This document shows, in pieces, positions 54,305-64,000 of a stretch of DNA of 64,000 nucleotides (positions are counted from its first letter, which is position 1; each line of letters opens with the position of its first letter). Made by a program: the position numbers and the translations under genes. The stretch is from Sinonovacula constricta (taxonomy: Eukaryota; Mollusca; Bivalvia; Cardiida; Solecurtidae): NCBI GenBank assembly GCA_007844125.1, contig CM017573.1, forward strand, positions 7,971,179 through 8,035,178. The letters are read 5' to 3'. The notes beneath the pieces are model-generated. The model was not told where the DNA came from. It did no database searches and saw only the letters and a program-made list of their open reading frames with translations.

Positions 54305-55261
54305 CTTAAAAAACGATACACGTGTGAATATTGTATAGAGGAGTAAAAAGAGAAAAAAAATATTGCCGAGCTTAGATAAAATAGCAACGATATAAACTTT
54401 CCAAAGCCTGAGAAATTATTTTATTATTATTGTAGCGAACACATTTGTGTTAACCCTTTTATGCGTGCATAGGCCATTTTACGCCCGCTTTGTATGAAAT
54501 TTATAACAGCCAAAAATCATCCAAAACATAAATTCTTCAAAAGAAATACCAATGTATTGTAGATGTTAATGAAAGTTTATAACAATATATGATAATGACA
54601 GAGAGGGTAAAAATATTTTATGCATAGCTAGACCATTTTACACAATCAGCAAATCAAAGCACTGATAATGCTGCTGATATGTCACTTTCTATATGACAAA
54701 CATACTTTTGGTAGAATTGGCAAGAAGTATTAAATCTTCAAACAAAATACAATATTTATATCAGATTAAAATTAAAATTTGTAACAACACATGTTAGGGA
54801 CAGAAAGGGTAAATAAAACCATTTTCTGTGAAGCCTCTTTTATTTGTGACAATAAACATACAGCTAACACTTGGTATAACAGAATATTAAAAGATATTTT
54901 TTTATTAAAATCTTATTTCTAATCTTTTTATTAAAAAACACCACTAAAGTTTAAAATTATAAGTTGATGCAATGTGGCCTATCACAAGACTATGTATTAT
55001 ATAGAATGCGACCTTTATTAACCTCTGAATAAACGCGTGAAATCGACCACTGACAGATATGCAAACACTACATAACTGTCGTTTGCTAAGGACAACTCGT
55101 CGCTCATGATTTATAGAAACTACTTTTTCGCTACATGGTATAAACTCTTTGTTGTTTTAATTGAGAAATTTAAGAAAATTGATCCCCCTTTATTTTATAG
55201 CACTTGCGAGATTCTGCGAATTAGCAAATAACGTCTGACTAGATTGCAGACATATTGGATT
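54305..55261. other. Unassigned A+T-rich DNA
   Basis: Weak repeated phrases such as AACCCTTTTATGCGTG and GACAGAGAGGGTAAA / GACAGAAAGGGTAAA; no gene recognised. Confidence 0.4.
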
Positions 55262-55318
55262 TCTTTGTTTTGCTTTTATTTTTTGAAATACATCGCAGCG
55301 ACCAATTATGATCATAAT
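55262..55318 (-). mobile_element. SINE-C tail scrap
   Basis: TTTTGAAATACATCGCAGCG, ACCAATTATGATCATAATAA: reversed SINE-C 3' end only. Confidence 0.6.
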
Positions 55319-55545
55319 AATAGTAACAGAATATTTCATTTCATTTTTTTCCAACGTCTGTGTAAAAAACCTCAAAAAAAATATAAATTGGGCTGAAAAC
55401 AGATGCGACATTGACTGTGATGATGTTTTTTTAGAAAGAGAAAAATACTGAATAAAATATATAATATTAAAGCATGTCATCTCTTATTGTTTGCTAAAAT
55501 CTTTACAAAATGATTTTAACCCACTTTTATTCTGAAAACAGTATT

Positions 55546-55613
55546 TACCCCTTTAACATAAATGATAAAACATTCCCCACCCTTATGGTGTTTCCAGTAA
55601 TTAAAAGGGCTTA
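55546..55613 (+). mobile_element. Element J remnant
   Basis: TATTTACCCCTTTAACATAA at left and CCTTATGGTGTTTCCAGTAA, TTAAAAGGGCTTAA at right. The right arm is well preserved, the left partly lost. Confidence 0.5.
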
Positions 55614-55754
55614 ATGAATTTAATAAACCTAATTATGGCATCTGTCAGTCAATCGATACTATCCAATGAAATAGATATGTCAAATAAATAGCTTATTATT
55701 CAAAGACAAAAAACTGATATGGCAATAATAAACTTAAATATTCATATATATATA

Positions 55755-55980
55755 TATGTAGAGAGAGAGAAACAGACAGACAGAGAGACAGACAGAGAGA
55801 GAGAGAGACAGAGACAGACACACAGAGAGACAGAGACAGACAGAGACAGACAGAGAGAGAGAAAGAGAGACAGACAGAGAGAGAGAGAGAAGAGAGATAG
55901 AAAGAGAGAGACACACACAGAGACAGAGCGAGAGATAGAGGAGAGAGTGACACACAGAGAGAGAAACAGAGAGAGATAGA
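55755..55980 (+). repeat. GAGA/GACA microsatellite
   Basis: Purine-rich GAGAGA and GACAGA runs with CACACA interruptions. Frames on both strands (Arg/Glu or Ser/Leu/Cys/Val) are by-products. Confidence 0.95.
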
Positions 55981-56612
55981 TTATTTTGCAATGAAGGCTT
56001 TCACAATGTTTATTTCTGAATTTTGTTACTTGCATGCAAGTACAGAGAAGTGATAAACTGACATTAAAAATCTAGTAAGGAATCCCATAAATAAATTCAA
56101 AGAATAAAGAAACCTTTACTGAAAAAGATTGATTCTTTCTTAAGAATGTGAACAATGAAATAAAGCTTCTTTTTTTTGTACTTACGGAGAAGCAATAAAG
56201 TAACATGAAAGTTCTGGAAGGAATGGCATATATATTAAAAGGAGGAAGAAATCTATAACTTTAATAGCTTGTTTTTACAAAAGTATATAAAAAATAAAAT
56301 ATTAAGCGTTTTTTTTTTTCTGATGATGTCATTGAATGAAAAGGTGGGTTTTAACACTGAACTGCTTAAGTTGAGAATTGATCAGATGTGGATAAAATTT
56401 GATCAGGTGTGGATAAAATTTGATCAGGTGTGGATAAAATTGTAATCAGGGTCCATCTGCAGTTCTAGATTGAACCCGTGGTTACGTTTGCTTTTAGTTG
56501 ATTGCGAATAATTTATCTGATTGATGACTCTTCTAGAAGACTCTTTAAAAAATCATTTGTTTTTGATACATCACCAAGTCAATTGGATGACCCTCCTCAC
56601 ACAAGTTATAAG
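55981..56612. other. Unassigned DNA
   Basis: A short triplication GATCAGGTGTGGATAAAATT occurs at 56380-56440. Nothing else. Confidence 0.45.
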
Positions 56613-57126
56613 CTTGACTGGTAACGCAATCAGTATAGCGTCGGCTCCAGTTATGGGAGGCCCCGGGTTAAATCCATGGCCATGACATAACAAAGTCATT
56701 AAAAATGGTAGTGGTATAGCTCCCATGCTAACGCTCAGGCAAATATAAGGGTAGTTCCACAACTGGTTAGCCCGTTGTCAGGATAATGTGACTGGGTATG
56801 GTATCATGCCAGGTGTTCATGGCATGCTATACACAGTGAAGGCAGCACTACATCTGCTTCAAGTGGACACTGTCTCCAGATATCTGAAATATTGTTGGTT
56901 GGATGATAAACCCAATAAACAAACATGCTATACACAGTGAAGGCAGCACAGTATCTGCTTCAAGTGGACACCGTCTCCAGATAACTGAATTATTGTTGGT
57001 GGGGCGATAAACCCAATAAACAAACATGCTATACACAGTGAAGGCAGCACTATATCTGCTTCAAGTGGACACCGTCTCCAGATAACTAAATTACAGTTGG
57101 TGAGATGATAAACCAAATAAACAAAT
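56613..57126 (+). mobile_element. SINE-A copy 13 with three tail units
   Basis: Head TTGACTGGTAACGCAATCAG, weakened B box GGGTTAAATCC, complete centre, three monomers (56826, 56927, 57028 onward) ending AAACCAAATAAACAAATA. Confidence 0.9.
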
Positions 57127-57693
57127 ATGAATTTGGTAATTATCATAAATAATAATAAGCCTAACAAACATTAGAAACCTTTAGCATACCAGTGTTAGGA
57201 AAGAAGAAAAAGGTCAAAGGTCGTAACATATTGATCTTTGTGCAGAGACTTGATAAAATAGAGGAAGTTTTATGGGTAATTATATCGTCCCATTGGGAAC
57301 CATGGCAACCGATTAATTCCACCATGCATCCACCATGCTGTAAATAATGACTTTTCTCCCAACACAGTGGTATTTTTTAATTTGTATTTTTTTTCTCACA
57401 TTTTTAGGTTGTTATTTTAAATATTCCTTCATTTACAAAACAAATTATTTTCTATTTTTGTTTACTTTTTTAACAGTATTTTTTTCTTGTTAGCGTATAT
57501 TTTTATATTTTATAAGGAAACAGTTTCACATACTCTCAATGGTCAAAAATGTTATTTTTCTTAGATAATTTGGCTAAAACAACTTTAAAAAATTTCTATA
57601 ATATAATAATTCGCACTTTCTTGAAGACAAGACCATCTTTTAAAAGGAAAACCTGTTTTCTTAAAAACAAGTTTGTAGCAAGTTCTTTGAAGT
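57127..57693. other. Unassigned A+T-rich DNA
   Basis: Nothing recognised. Confidence 0.4.
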
Positions 57694-57706
57694 TAATATT
57701 CAACCA

Positions 57707-58119
57707 CCGGACCTGGTAGCGCAATCGGTAGAGCGTCGGCTCCAGATACGGGAGGCCTCTGGTTTAATACCGGGCCGCGACATACCAAAGTCGCTAAAAA
57801 TGGTAGTGGTATAGCTCCCTTGCTAATGCTCAAGCAAATATAAGGGTAGTTCCACGACTGGTTGGCCCGTTGTCAGGATAATGTGACTGGGTGTGGTATC
57901 ATGTGAGGTGTTCACGGCATGCTATACACAGTGAAGGCAGCACTATATCTGCTTCAAGTGGACACCGTCTCTAGATAACTGAAATACTGTTGGTGGGAAG
58001 ATAAACACAATTAAGGAACATGTTTTACACAGTGAAGGCAGCACAGTATCTGCTTCAAGTGGACACTGTCTCCAGATAACTGAAATACTGTTGGTGGGAC
58101 AATAAACCCAATAAACAAA
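57707..58119 (+). mobile_element. SINE-A copy 14 with two tail units, exact ends
   Basis: Perfect 13-bp duplication TAATATTCAACCA (57694-57706 and 58120-58132). Complete head CCGGACCTGGTAGCGCAATC, complete centre and two monomers inside the duplication, so either the two-unit form inserted or the second unit arose by later duplication. Confidence 0.93.
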
Positions 58120-58198
58120 TAATATTCAACCATAGTTTTTCTTTTTTGTGCAAAGGTCATTATTGCCAATATGACTGTCTAAAATTAATGCTTTCTTA

Positions 58199-58677
58199 AA
58201 GTCGATATCTGTCAGTTTGGAGCAAAAATATTTTCATTATGCATCTTAGTAAACCGTTGTTGTATGAACAGATCTCATAAAATGTTGTTTATTGATGTCA
58301 TACACCTGTCTGAAAAGTTAATAATAACGCCACAATCGTTATTACAAACATGTATTTCCTATCTAAGTCATGCTGCACAGTTAGCTCTTTTTAAACCATG
58401 TGACCACTAATGTTTTAGCTAATCCACGTCTGCTGTGACGTCGATGTCTATTTTTAGCTGAAATCCCAATCATTCTAATTTATAGCTTTGAAAAGAATGA
58501 ACATTTTAAGTGTTGATTAATGAGTTTTACTGCCCCAAAATTGTGATACTGTTGAAAGTCATCAAAGCTTAGACTAAAGTATGATGTTTTTCTACAGACA
58601 TTATGCACAAATACCCCAAACAGATGTCAAATATTGTTACATATATTAGATATAGGCAAACTGTTAGATACCACCTT
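58199..58677 (-). mobile_element. MITE E copy 4, reverse
   Basis: 479 bp flanked by TA on both sides (58197-58198, 58678-58679). Ends AAGTCGATATCTGTCAGTTT and, at right, CAAACTGTTAGATACCACCT then T. The interior is the reverse complement of the copies at 29.5 and 47.9 kb. Non-coding. Confidence 0.88.
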
Positions 58678-58686
58678 TAAGGTATA

Positions 58687-58964
58687 TATACGGGCCACAA
58701 TAGCTCAGGTGGTAGAGCGTCGACTTGCGGATCAGGAGGTCGTGGGTTCGATCCCCGGCCAGGTCATACCAAAGACTTTAAAATTGGTAGTAGTGGCTTC
58801 CCTCCTAACGCTCGGGGCTAAGGGGACAGCATTACGCCTGACTCGTCGGTGTCAGTATAATGGACCGGCCGGGTTCAGTCCCTGGGCACCTTATAAGTGC
58901 CCCTGTGCTAAAATGATAGAAATGTCGCTGCGCAGTATCGGCCAAAATGCCGGCTATTCCTAAT
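58687..58964 (+). mobile_element. SINE-B copy 8, exact ends
   Basis: Perfect 13-bp duplication CCTTTAAGGTATA (58674-58686 and 58965-58977), which includes the last bases of MITE E, so this SINE is younger than that MITE. Head CGGGCCACAATAGCTCAGGT, B box GGGTTCGATCCCC, complete body. Confidence 0.93.
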
Positions 58965-59108
58965 CCTTTAAGGTATACAGTGTGTAACGTACAAAGTTTT
59001 TTTGAAGGATGAGTAAAATTATATGAAAAAGTTACTTAATAGTTACTCTATTGTAGCAGAATACAAGTTAAAACTATGTAAACATGTCTAACTATATGGT
59101 GTGGAGCG

Positions 59109-59312
59109 GAGTACCCATGGCGAAGTGGTGGACTTACCGATTTGTAACTCCTCTGACTGCTTAGCCTCTCACCGCATGGGTTTGAGTCCCTTTCAGGGCG
59201 AGAGACTCAATGTGAGTCTTCCAGCTGACCTGCAGTGCGCAGGTAGTTCTACCCAGACACCTGTTTGGGGTCTTCGTTCAACCAAATTAACTTGACGTCG
59301 CTTTAAAACAAA
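59109..59312 (+). mobile_element. SINE-C copy 10
   Basis: Head AGTACCCATGGCGAAGTGG, B box GGGTTTGAGTCCC, GTCTTCCAGCTGACCTGC, GTAGTTCTACCCAGACACCT and TTAACTTGACGTCGC. The tail runs into a SINE-B fragment. Confidence 0.82.
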
Positions 59313-59316
59313 AACC

Positions 59317-59455
59317 AACCTGGTTCAGTCCCTGGGCATCTAATAAGTGCCCTTGTGCTATAATGATAGAAATGTCGCTGCACAGTATCGGCAAAAATGC
59401 CGGCTTATCCCTAATCCCAGTATCAGCAAAAATGCCGGCTAATCCCATCCCATCC
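59317..59455 (+). mobile_element. SINE-B copy 9, 5'-truncated
   Basis: TGGTTCAGTCCCTGGGCATC to CATCCCATCCCAAAAC. The 3' part CAGTATCGGCAAAAATGCCG is duplicated (59387 and 59429). Confidence 0.82.
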
Positions 59456-60105
59456 CAAAACAAAAAAAAACAAAAACAATATCTTGGTTTGTAGCTTTTC
59501 TGTTTGAATTTATTAGAATAGCACTTTATTTCGTTAGCTATATATCTTGTATTCCTGAGACCTTGGATATATCATTAATATTATGTTTCTATTATTGCAA
59601 AATGTGATATTTGTCTCGGATTTAATAAAGATTAGAAATTCTCAGAAGTGCTTAGGAAAAAATGATCTACCACAAACATGGCTAGAACTTTTTTTTTTTT
59701 TTTCACCAAATATTTTTTCCGCTTGAAAATTAAATATATTGACGACACTGGGCTAGTATTGAAGAAGTAAATTCGCTTCCCTATTGTGGTTTCCTGACAT
59801 AATATGTTTCGGAAAATTTGAACCATGGTGCATTTTTTAACTTTTTTTTTTTAAGTGGGGGTGGGGTCTTTTTTTTTTTTTTTTTTCCCAATGGATATGA
59901 TAACTTTGTAGAGACTTTAAATCCGGTTTTGAATAGTGGCAAGCCACGTGACATTTGAAGAGAATCCATTTAACATGGTTTGTAACAAGAAAATATTGAG
60001 AAAACTGAAGCCCTTGGGAATCCAAACAGGCTGTAAAGGGTTTTAATAGGAAGCCATTGGATAAAAATCACACATCCTTGTAACACTTTGATTCTTCAAT
60101 TAACC
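59456..60105. other. Unassigned DNA with T runs
   Basis: T runs of 12 to 18 at about 59690 and 59870. Nothing recognised. Confidence 0.4.
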
Positions 60106-63100
60106 CTTTACTTGCTGGAAACACTATTATGGTGGGGTATGTGTTATTTTAACCCTTTACTTGCTGGAAACACTATTATGGTGGGGTATGTGTTATTTTA
60201 ACCCTTTACTTGCTGGAAACACTATTATGGTGGGGTATGTGTTATTTTAACCCTTTACTTGCTGGAAACACTATTATGGTGGGGTATGTGTTATTTTAAC
60301 CCTTTACTTGCTGGAAACATCATTAGGGTGGGGTTTGTTTTATGTTAACCCTTTACTTGCTGGAAACACTATTATGTCGGTGTATGTGTTATGTTAACCC
60401 TGAACTTGCTGGAAACACTATAAGGGTGGGGTATGTGTTATGTTAACCCTTTACTTGCTGGAAACATCATTATGGTGGGGTATGTTTTATGTTAACCCTC
60501 TACTTGCTGGAAACGTCATTATGGTGGGGTATGTTTAATGTTAACCCTTTACTTGCTGGAAACCCCATTAGGGTGGGGTATGTTTTATGTTAACCCTCTA
60601 CTTGCTGGAAACGTCATTATGGTGGGGTTTGTTTAATGTTAACCCTTTACTTGCTGGAAACCCCATTAGGGTGGGGTATGTTTTATGTTAACCCTTTACT
60701 TGCTGGAAACGTCATTATGGTGGGGTTTGTTTAATGTTAACCCTTTACTTGCTGGAAACCCCATTAGGGTGGGGTATGTTTTATGTTAACCCTTTACTTG
60801 CTGGAAACGTCATTATGGTGGGGTTTGTTTAATGTTAACCCTTTACTTGCTGGAAACCCCATTAGGGTGGGGTATGTTTTATGTTAACCCTTTACTTGCT
60901 GGAAACACCATTAGGGTGGGGTTTGTTTTATGTTAACCCTTTACTTGCTGGAAACACTATTAGGGTGGGGTATGTGTTATGTTAACCCTCTACTTGCTGG
61001 AAACGTCATTATGGTGGGGTTTGTTTAATGTTAACCCTTTACTTGCTGGAAACCCCATTAGGGTGGGGTATGTTTTATGTTAACCCTTTACTTGCTGGAA
61101 ACGTCATTATGGTGGGGTTTGTTTAATGTTAACCCTTTACTTGCTGGAAACCCCATTAGGGTGGGGTATGTTTTATGTTAACCCTTTACTTGCTGGAAAC
61201 ACCATTAGGGTGGGGTTTGTTTTATGTTAACCCTTTACTTGCTGGAAACACTATTAGGGTGGGATATGTGTTATGTTAACCCTCTACTTGCTGGAAACGT
61301 CATTATGGTGGGGTTTGTTTAATGTTAACCCTTTACTTGCTGGAAACCCCATTAGGGTGGGGTATGTTTTATGTTAACCCTTTACTTGCTGGAAACGTCA
61401 TTATGGTGGGGTTTGTTTAATGTTAACCCTTTACTTGCTGGAAACCCCATTAGGGTGGGGTATGTTTTATGTTAACCCTTTGCTTGCTGGAAACACCATT
61501 AGGGTGGGGTTTGTTTTATGTTAACCCTTTACTTGCTGGAAACACTATAAGGGTGGGGTATGTTCTATGTTAACCCTGTACTTGCTAGAAACACCATTAG
61601 GGTGGGGTTTGTTTTATGTTAACCCTTTACTTGCTGGAAACACTATTAGGGTGGGGTATGTGTTATGTTAACCCTCTACTTGCTGGAAACGTCATTATGG
61701 TGGGGTTTGTTTAATGTTAACCCTTTACTTGCTGGAAACCCCATTAGGGTGGGGTATGTTTTATGTTAACCCTTTACTTGCTGGAAACGTCATTATGGTG
61801 GGGTTTGTTTAATGTTAACCCTTTACTTGCTGGAAACCCCATTAGGGTGGGGTATGTTTTATGTTAACCCTTTACTTGCTGGAAACACCATTAGGGTGGG
61901 GTTTGTTTTATGTTAACCCTTTACTTGCTGGAAACACTATTAGGGTGGGATATGTGTTATGTTAACCCTCTACTTGCTGGAAACGTCATTATGGTGGGGT
62001 TTGTTTAATGTTAACCCTTTACTTGCTGGAAACCCCATTAGGGTGGGGTATGTTTTATGTTAACCCTTTACTTGCTGGAAACGTCATTATGGTGGGGTTT
62101 GTTTAATGTTAACCCTTTACTTGCTGGAAACCCCATTAGGGTGGGGTATGTTTTATGTTAACCCTTTGCTTGCTGGAAACACCATTAGGGTGGGGTTTGT
62201 TTTATGTTAACCCTTTACTTGCTGGAAACACTATAAGGGTGGGGTATGTGTTATGTTAACCCTCTACTTGCTGGAAACGTCATTATGGTGGGGTTTGTTT
62301 AATGTTAACCCTTTACTTGCTGGAAACCCCATTAGGGTGGGGTATGTTTTATGTTAACCCTTTACTTGCTGGAAACGTCATTATGGTGGGGTTTGTTTAA
62401 TGTTAACCCTTTACTTGCTGGAAACCCCATTAGGGTGGGGTATGTTTTATGTTAACCCTTTACTTGCTGGAAACACCATTAGGGTGGGGTTTGTTTTATG
62501 TTAACCCTTTACTTGCTGGAAACACTATTAGGGTGGGGTATGTGTTATGTTTACCCTTTGCTTGCTGGAAACATTATTAGGGTGGGGTTTGTTTTATGTT
62601 AACCCTTTACTTGCTGGAAACATCATTATGGTGGGGTTTGTGTTATGTTAACCCTTTACTTGCCGGAAACATCATTATGGTGGGGTTTGTGTTATGTTAA
62701 CCCTGAACTTGCTGGAAACACTATAAGGGTGGGGTATGTTTTATGTTAACTCTTTACTTGCTGGAAACCCCATTAGGGTGGGGTATGTTTTATGTTAACC
62801 CTTTACTTGCTGGAAACCCCATTAGGGTGGGGTATGTTTTATGTTAACCCTTTACTTGCTGGAAACACCATTAGGGTGGGGTTTGTTTTATGTTAACCCT
62901 TTACTTGCTGGAAACACTATTAGGGTGGGGTATGTGTTATGTTTACCCTTTGCTTGCTGGAAACATTATTATGGTGGGGTTTGTTTTATGTTAACCCTTT
63001 ACTTGCTGGAAACATCATTATGGTGGGGTTTGTGTTATGTTAACCCTTTACTTGCCGGAAACATCATTATGGTGGGGTTTGTGTTATGTTAACCCTGAAC

Positions 63101-63258
63101 TTGCTGGAAACACTATAAGGGTGGGGTATGTTTTATGTTAACTCTTTACTTGCTGGAAACACTATAAGGGTGGGGTATATTTTATGTTAACCCTTTACTT
63201 GCTGGAAACACTATTTGGGTGAGGTATGTTTTATGTTAACCCTTTGCTTGCTGGAAAC
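60106..63258 (+). repeat. 49-bp satellite, about 64 units with higher-order structure
   Basis: Unit TTAACCCTTTACTTGCTGGA, AACACCATTAGGGTGGGGTT, TGTTTTATG. Units fall into types by the bases after GGAAA (CGTCATTATGG, CCCCATTAGGG, CACCATTAGGG, CACTATTAGGG). From about 60.5 to 62.5 kb a six-unit block (CGTC, CCCC, CGTC, CCCC, CACC, CACT; 294 bp) repeats. The rare variant GGGATATG recurs 686 bases apart (61261, 61947), 14 units, and GTTTACCCTTTGC recurs 392 bases apart (62549, 62941), 8 units. Non-coding. Confidence 0.95.
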
Positions 63259-63665
63259 ACCATTAGGGTGTGGTATTTTGTATGTTCATATATAGAATGG
63301 TGTTTTATGTAAACTCATTACTTGCTAGAAACACCATAAGGGTGTGGTATTTTGTATGTTCATATATAGAATGGTGTTTTATGTAAACTCATTACTTGCT
63401 AAAAACACCATTAGGGTGTAGAATTTTGTATGTTCATATATAGAATGGTGTTTTATGTAAACTCATTACTTGCTAAAAACACAATTAGGGTGTGGAATTT
63501 TGTATGTTTATATATAGAATGATGTTTTATGTAAACTCATTATTTGCTAGAAACACCATTTGGGTGTGGTTTTTTGTATGTTCATATATAGAATGGTGTT
63601 TTATGTTAACTCATTACTTGTTAGAAACACCATTAGGGTGTGGTATTTTGTATGTTTATATTTAT
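63259..63665 (+). repeat. 74-bp variant array, about five units
   Basis: Continues the satellite with a longer unit: CACCATTAGGGTGTGGTATT, TTGTATGTTCATATATAGAA, TGGTGTTTTATGTAAACTCA, TTACTTGCTAGAAA. TGGTATTTT occurs at 63271 and 63345. The unit is the 49-mer with about 25 extra bases containing ATATATAGAATGG. Confidence 0.88.
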
Positions 63666-63700
63666 AATGGTGTTTCCAGTAATTAAGGGGTTTAACATAC
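63665..63700 (-). repeat. Inverted J arm closing the satellite
   Basis: ATAATGGTGTTTCCAGTAAT then TAAGGGGTTTAA is the reverse complement of the 49-bp unit's TTAACCCTTTACTTGCTGGA, AACACCATTAT. It makes the whole 3.6-kb satellite look like one inverted-repeat element with its interior filled by tandem copies of its own left arm. Confidence 0.7.
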
Positions 63701-64000
63701 ATGATATTGATTTTACACTTGGATATTCTGCTGTTGTAAGATATATATTATCTTTTGATACTTTGCTCTGTAATGAATGATGTTTGAAATCAGATCAGCA
63801 GAAAATTTAATGTATTTTCTATGAAACAGTGTAATTTATCTAGATTTACAGTATTTGTCTTGGCTTTTCATTTTAACTCTGAACAGAAATCTGATTAAAT
63901 GTATAACACTAAAATGCCACATGTCACTGTGTTTGTTTAAACTTGAGGAATACTTGTCTGAATGATGTTTGTTTGGATTTTTTCTCACATCACACAAACA
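63701..64000. other. Unassigned DNA to the window edge
   Basis: No repeat or gene recognised. Confidence 0.4.

Noticed and set aside
60106..63258. CRISPR-like or telomere-like array (TTAGGG appears in many units)
   Set aside because: There are no unique spacers, units are contiguous, and TTAGGG occurs once per 49 bases rather than as a hexamer run.

Overview
The window looks like A+T-rich animal nuclear DNA, most likely from a bivalve mollusc. It is packed with tRNA-headed SINEs, short inverted-repeat elements (MITEs) and minisatellites, and it contains a bivalve-type repeat that begins AGCTCACCT and ends AGGTGAGCGATATAGGGCC. No long open reading frame is credible as a protein. The longest open frames (up to 222 codons) read through tandem repeats. 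I found no reverse transcriptase, transposase, rRNA or CRISPR. The species assignment is inference from repeat style only.

Two things look genic. One is a 45-base candidate exon (23227-23271, + strand) with good splice sites; its peptide SCSGVEAFLLSVYNL resembles the conserved IEALLLGVYNL stretch of hyccin (FAM126/HYCC). If that is right, nearly all of the window is two large introns of one gene. The other is an initiator tRNA-Met sequence (33592-33663) followed by an encoded CCA and lacking a nearby T-run terminator, so it may be a retroposed copy.

Layout: 0-5 kb holds SINE-A copies whose tails have expanded into 41-bp and 101-bp arrays, a cluster of SINE-G heads, and a MITE (K) that runs into a minisatellite. 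5-11 kb holds two minisatellites on a shared 21-bp motif, a reversed SINE-B, AGCTCACC-type repeats and two SINE-C copies, between two long inverted arms. 12.1-15.2 kb is a 28-bp satellite of about 110 units. 15.6-20.7 kb holds two copies of MITE H and two arrays of about 127 bp. 21-24 kb holds a SINE-A, a SINE-C and an AGCTCACC element next to the candidate exon, then hairpin repeats and a 28-bp-type array. 26-37 kb holds SINEs, MITEs, trinucleotide microsatellites and the tRNA. 37-40.5 kb holds a duplicated GA-rich block and a 1.6-kb array of the SINE-A tail. 40.5-45 kb holds a long foldback element, a SINE-C-derived array and a 43-bp array. 45-59.5 kb is a mixture of SINEs, nested MITEs and minisatellites. 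60.1-63.7 kb is a 49-bp satellite with multi-level higher-order structure.

The main pattern is that several tandem arrays appear to have been seeded by pieces of mobile elements. SINE-A tails gave the 101-bp and 41-bp arrays, SINE-C gave a 40-bp array, a MITE terminus resembles the 21-bp arrays, MITE H expanded internally into a 168-bp array, and the arm of a small inverted-repeat element matches the 49-bp satellite. Many insertions still have target-site duplications of 9-13 bp, and nesting gives a relative order of events.
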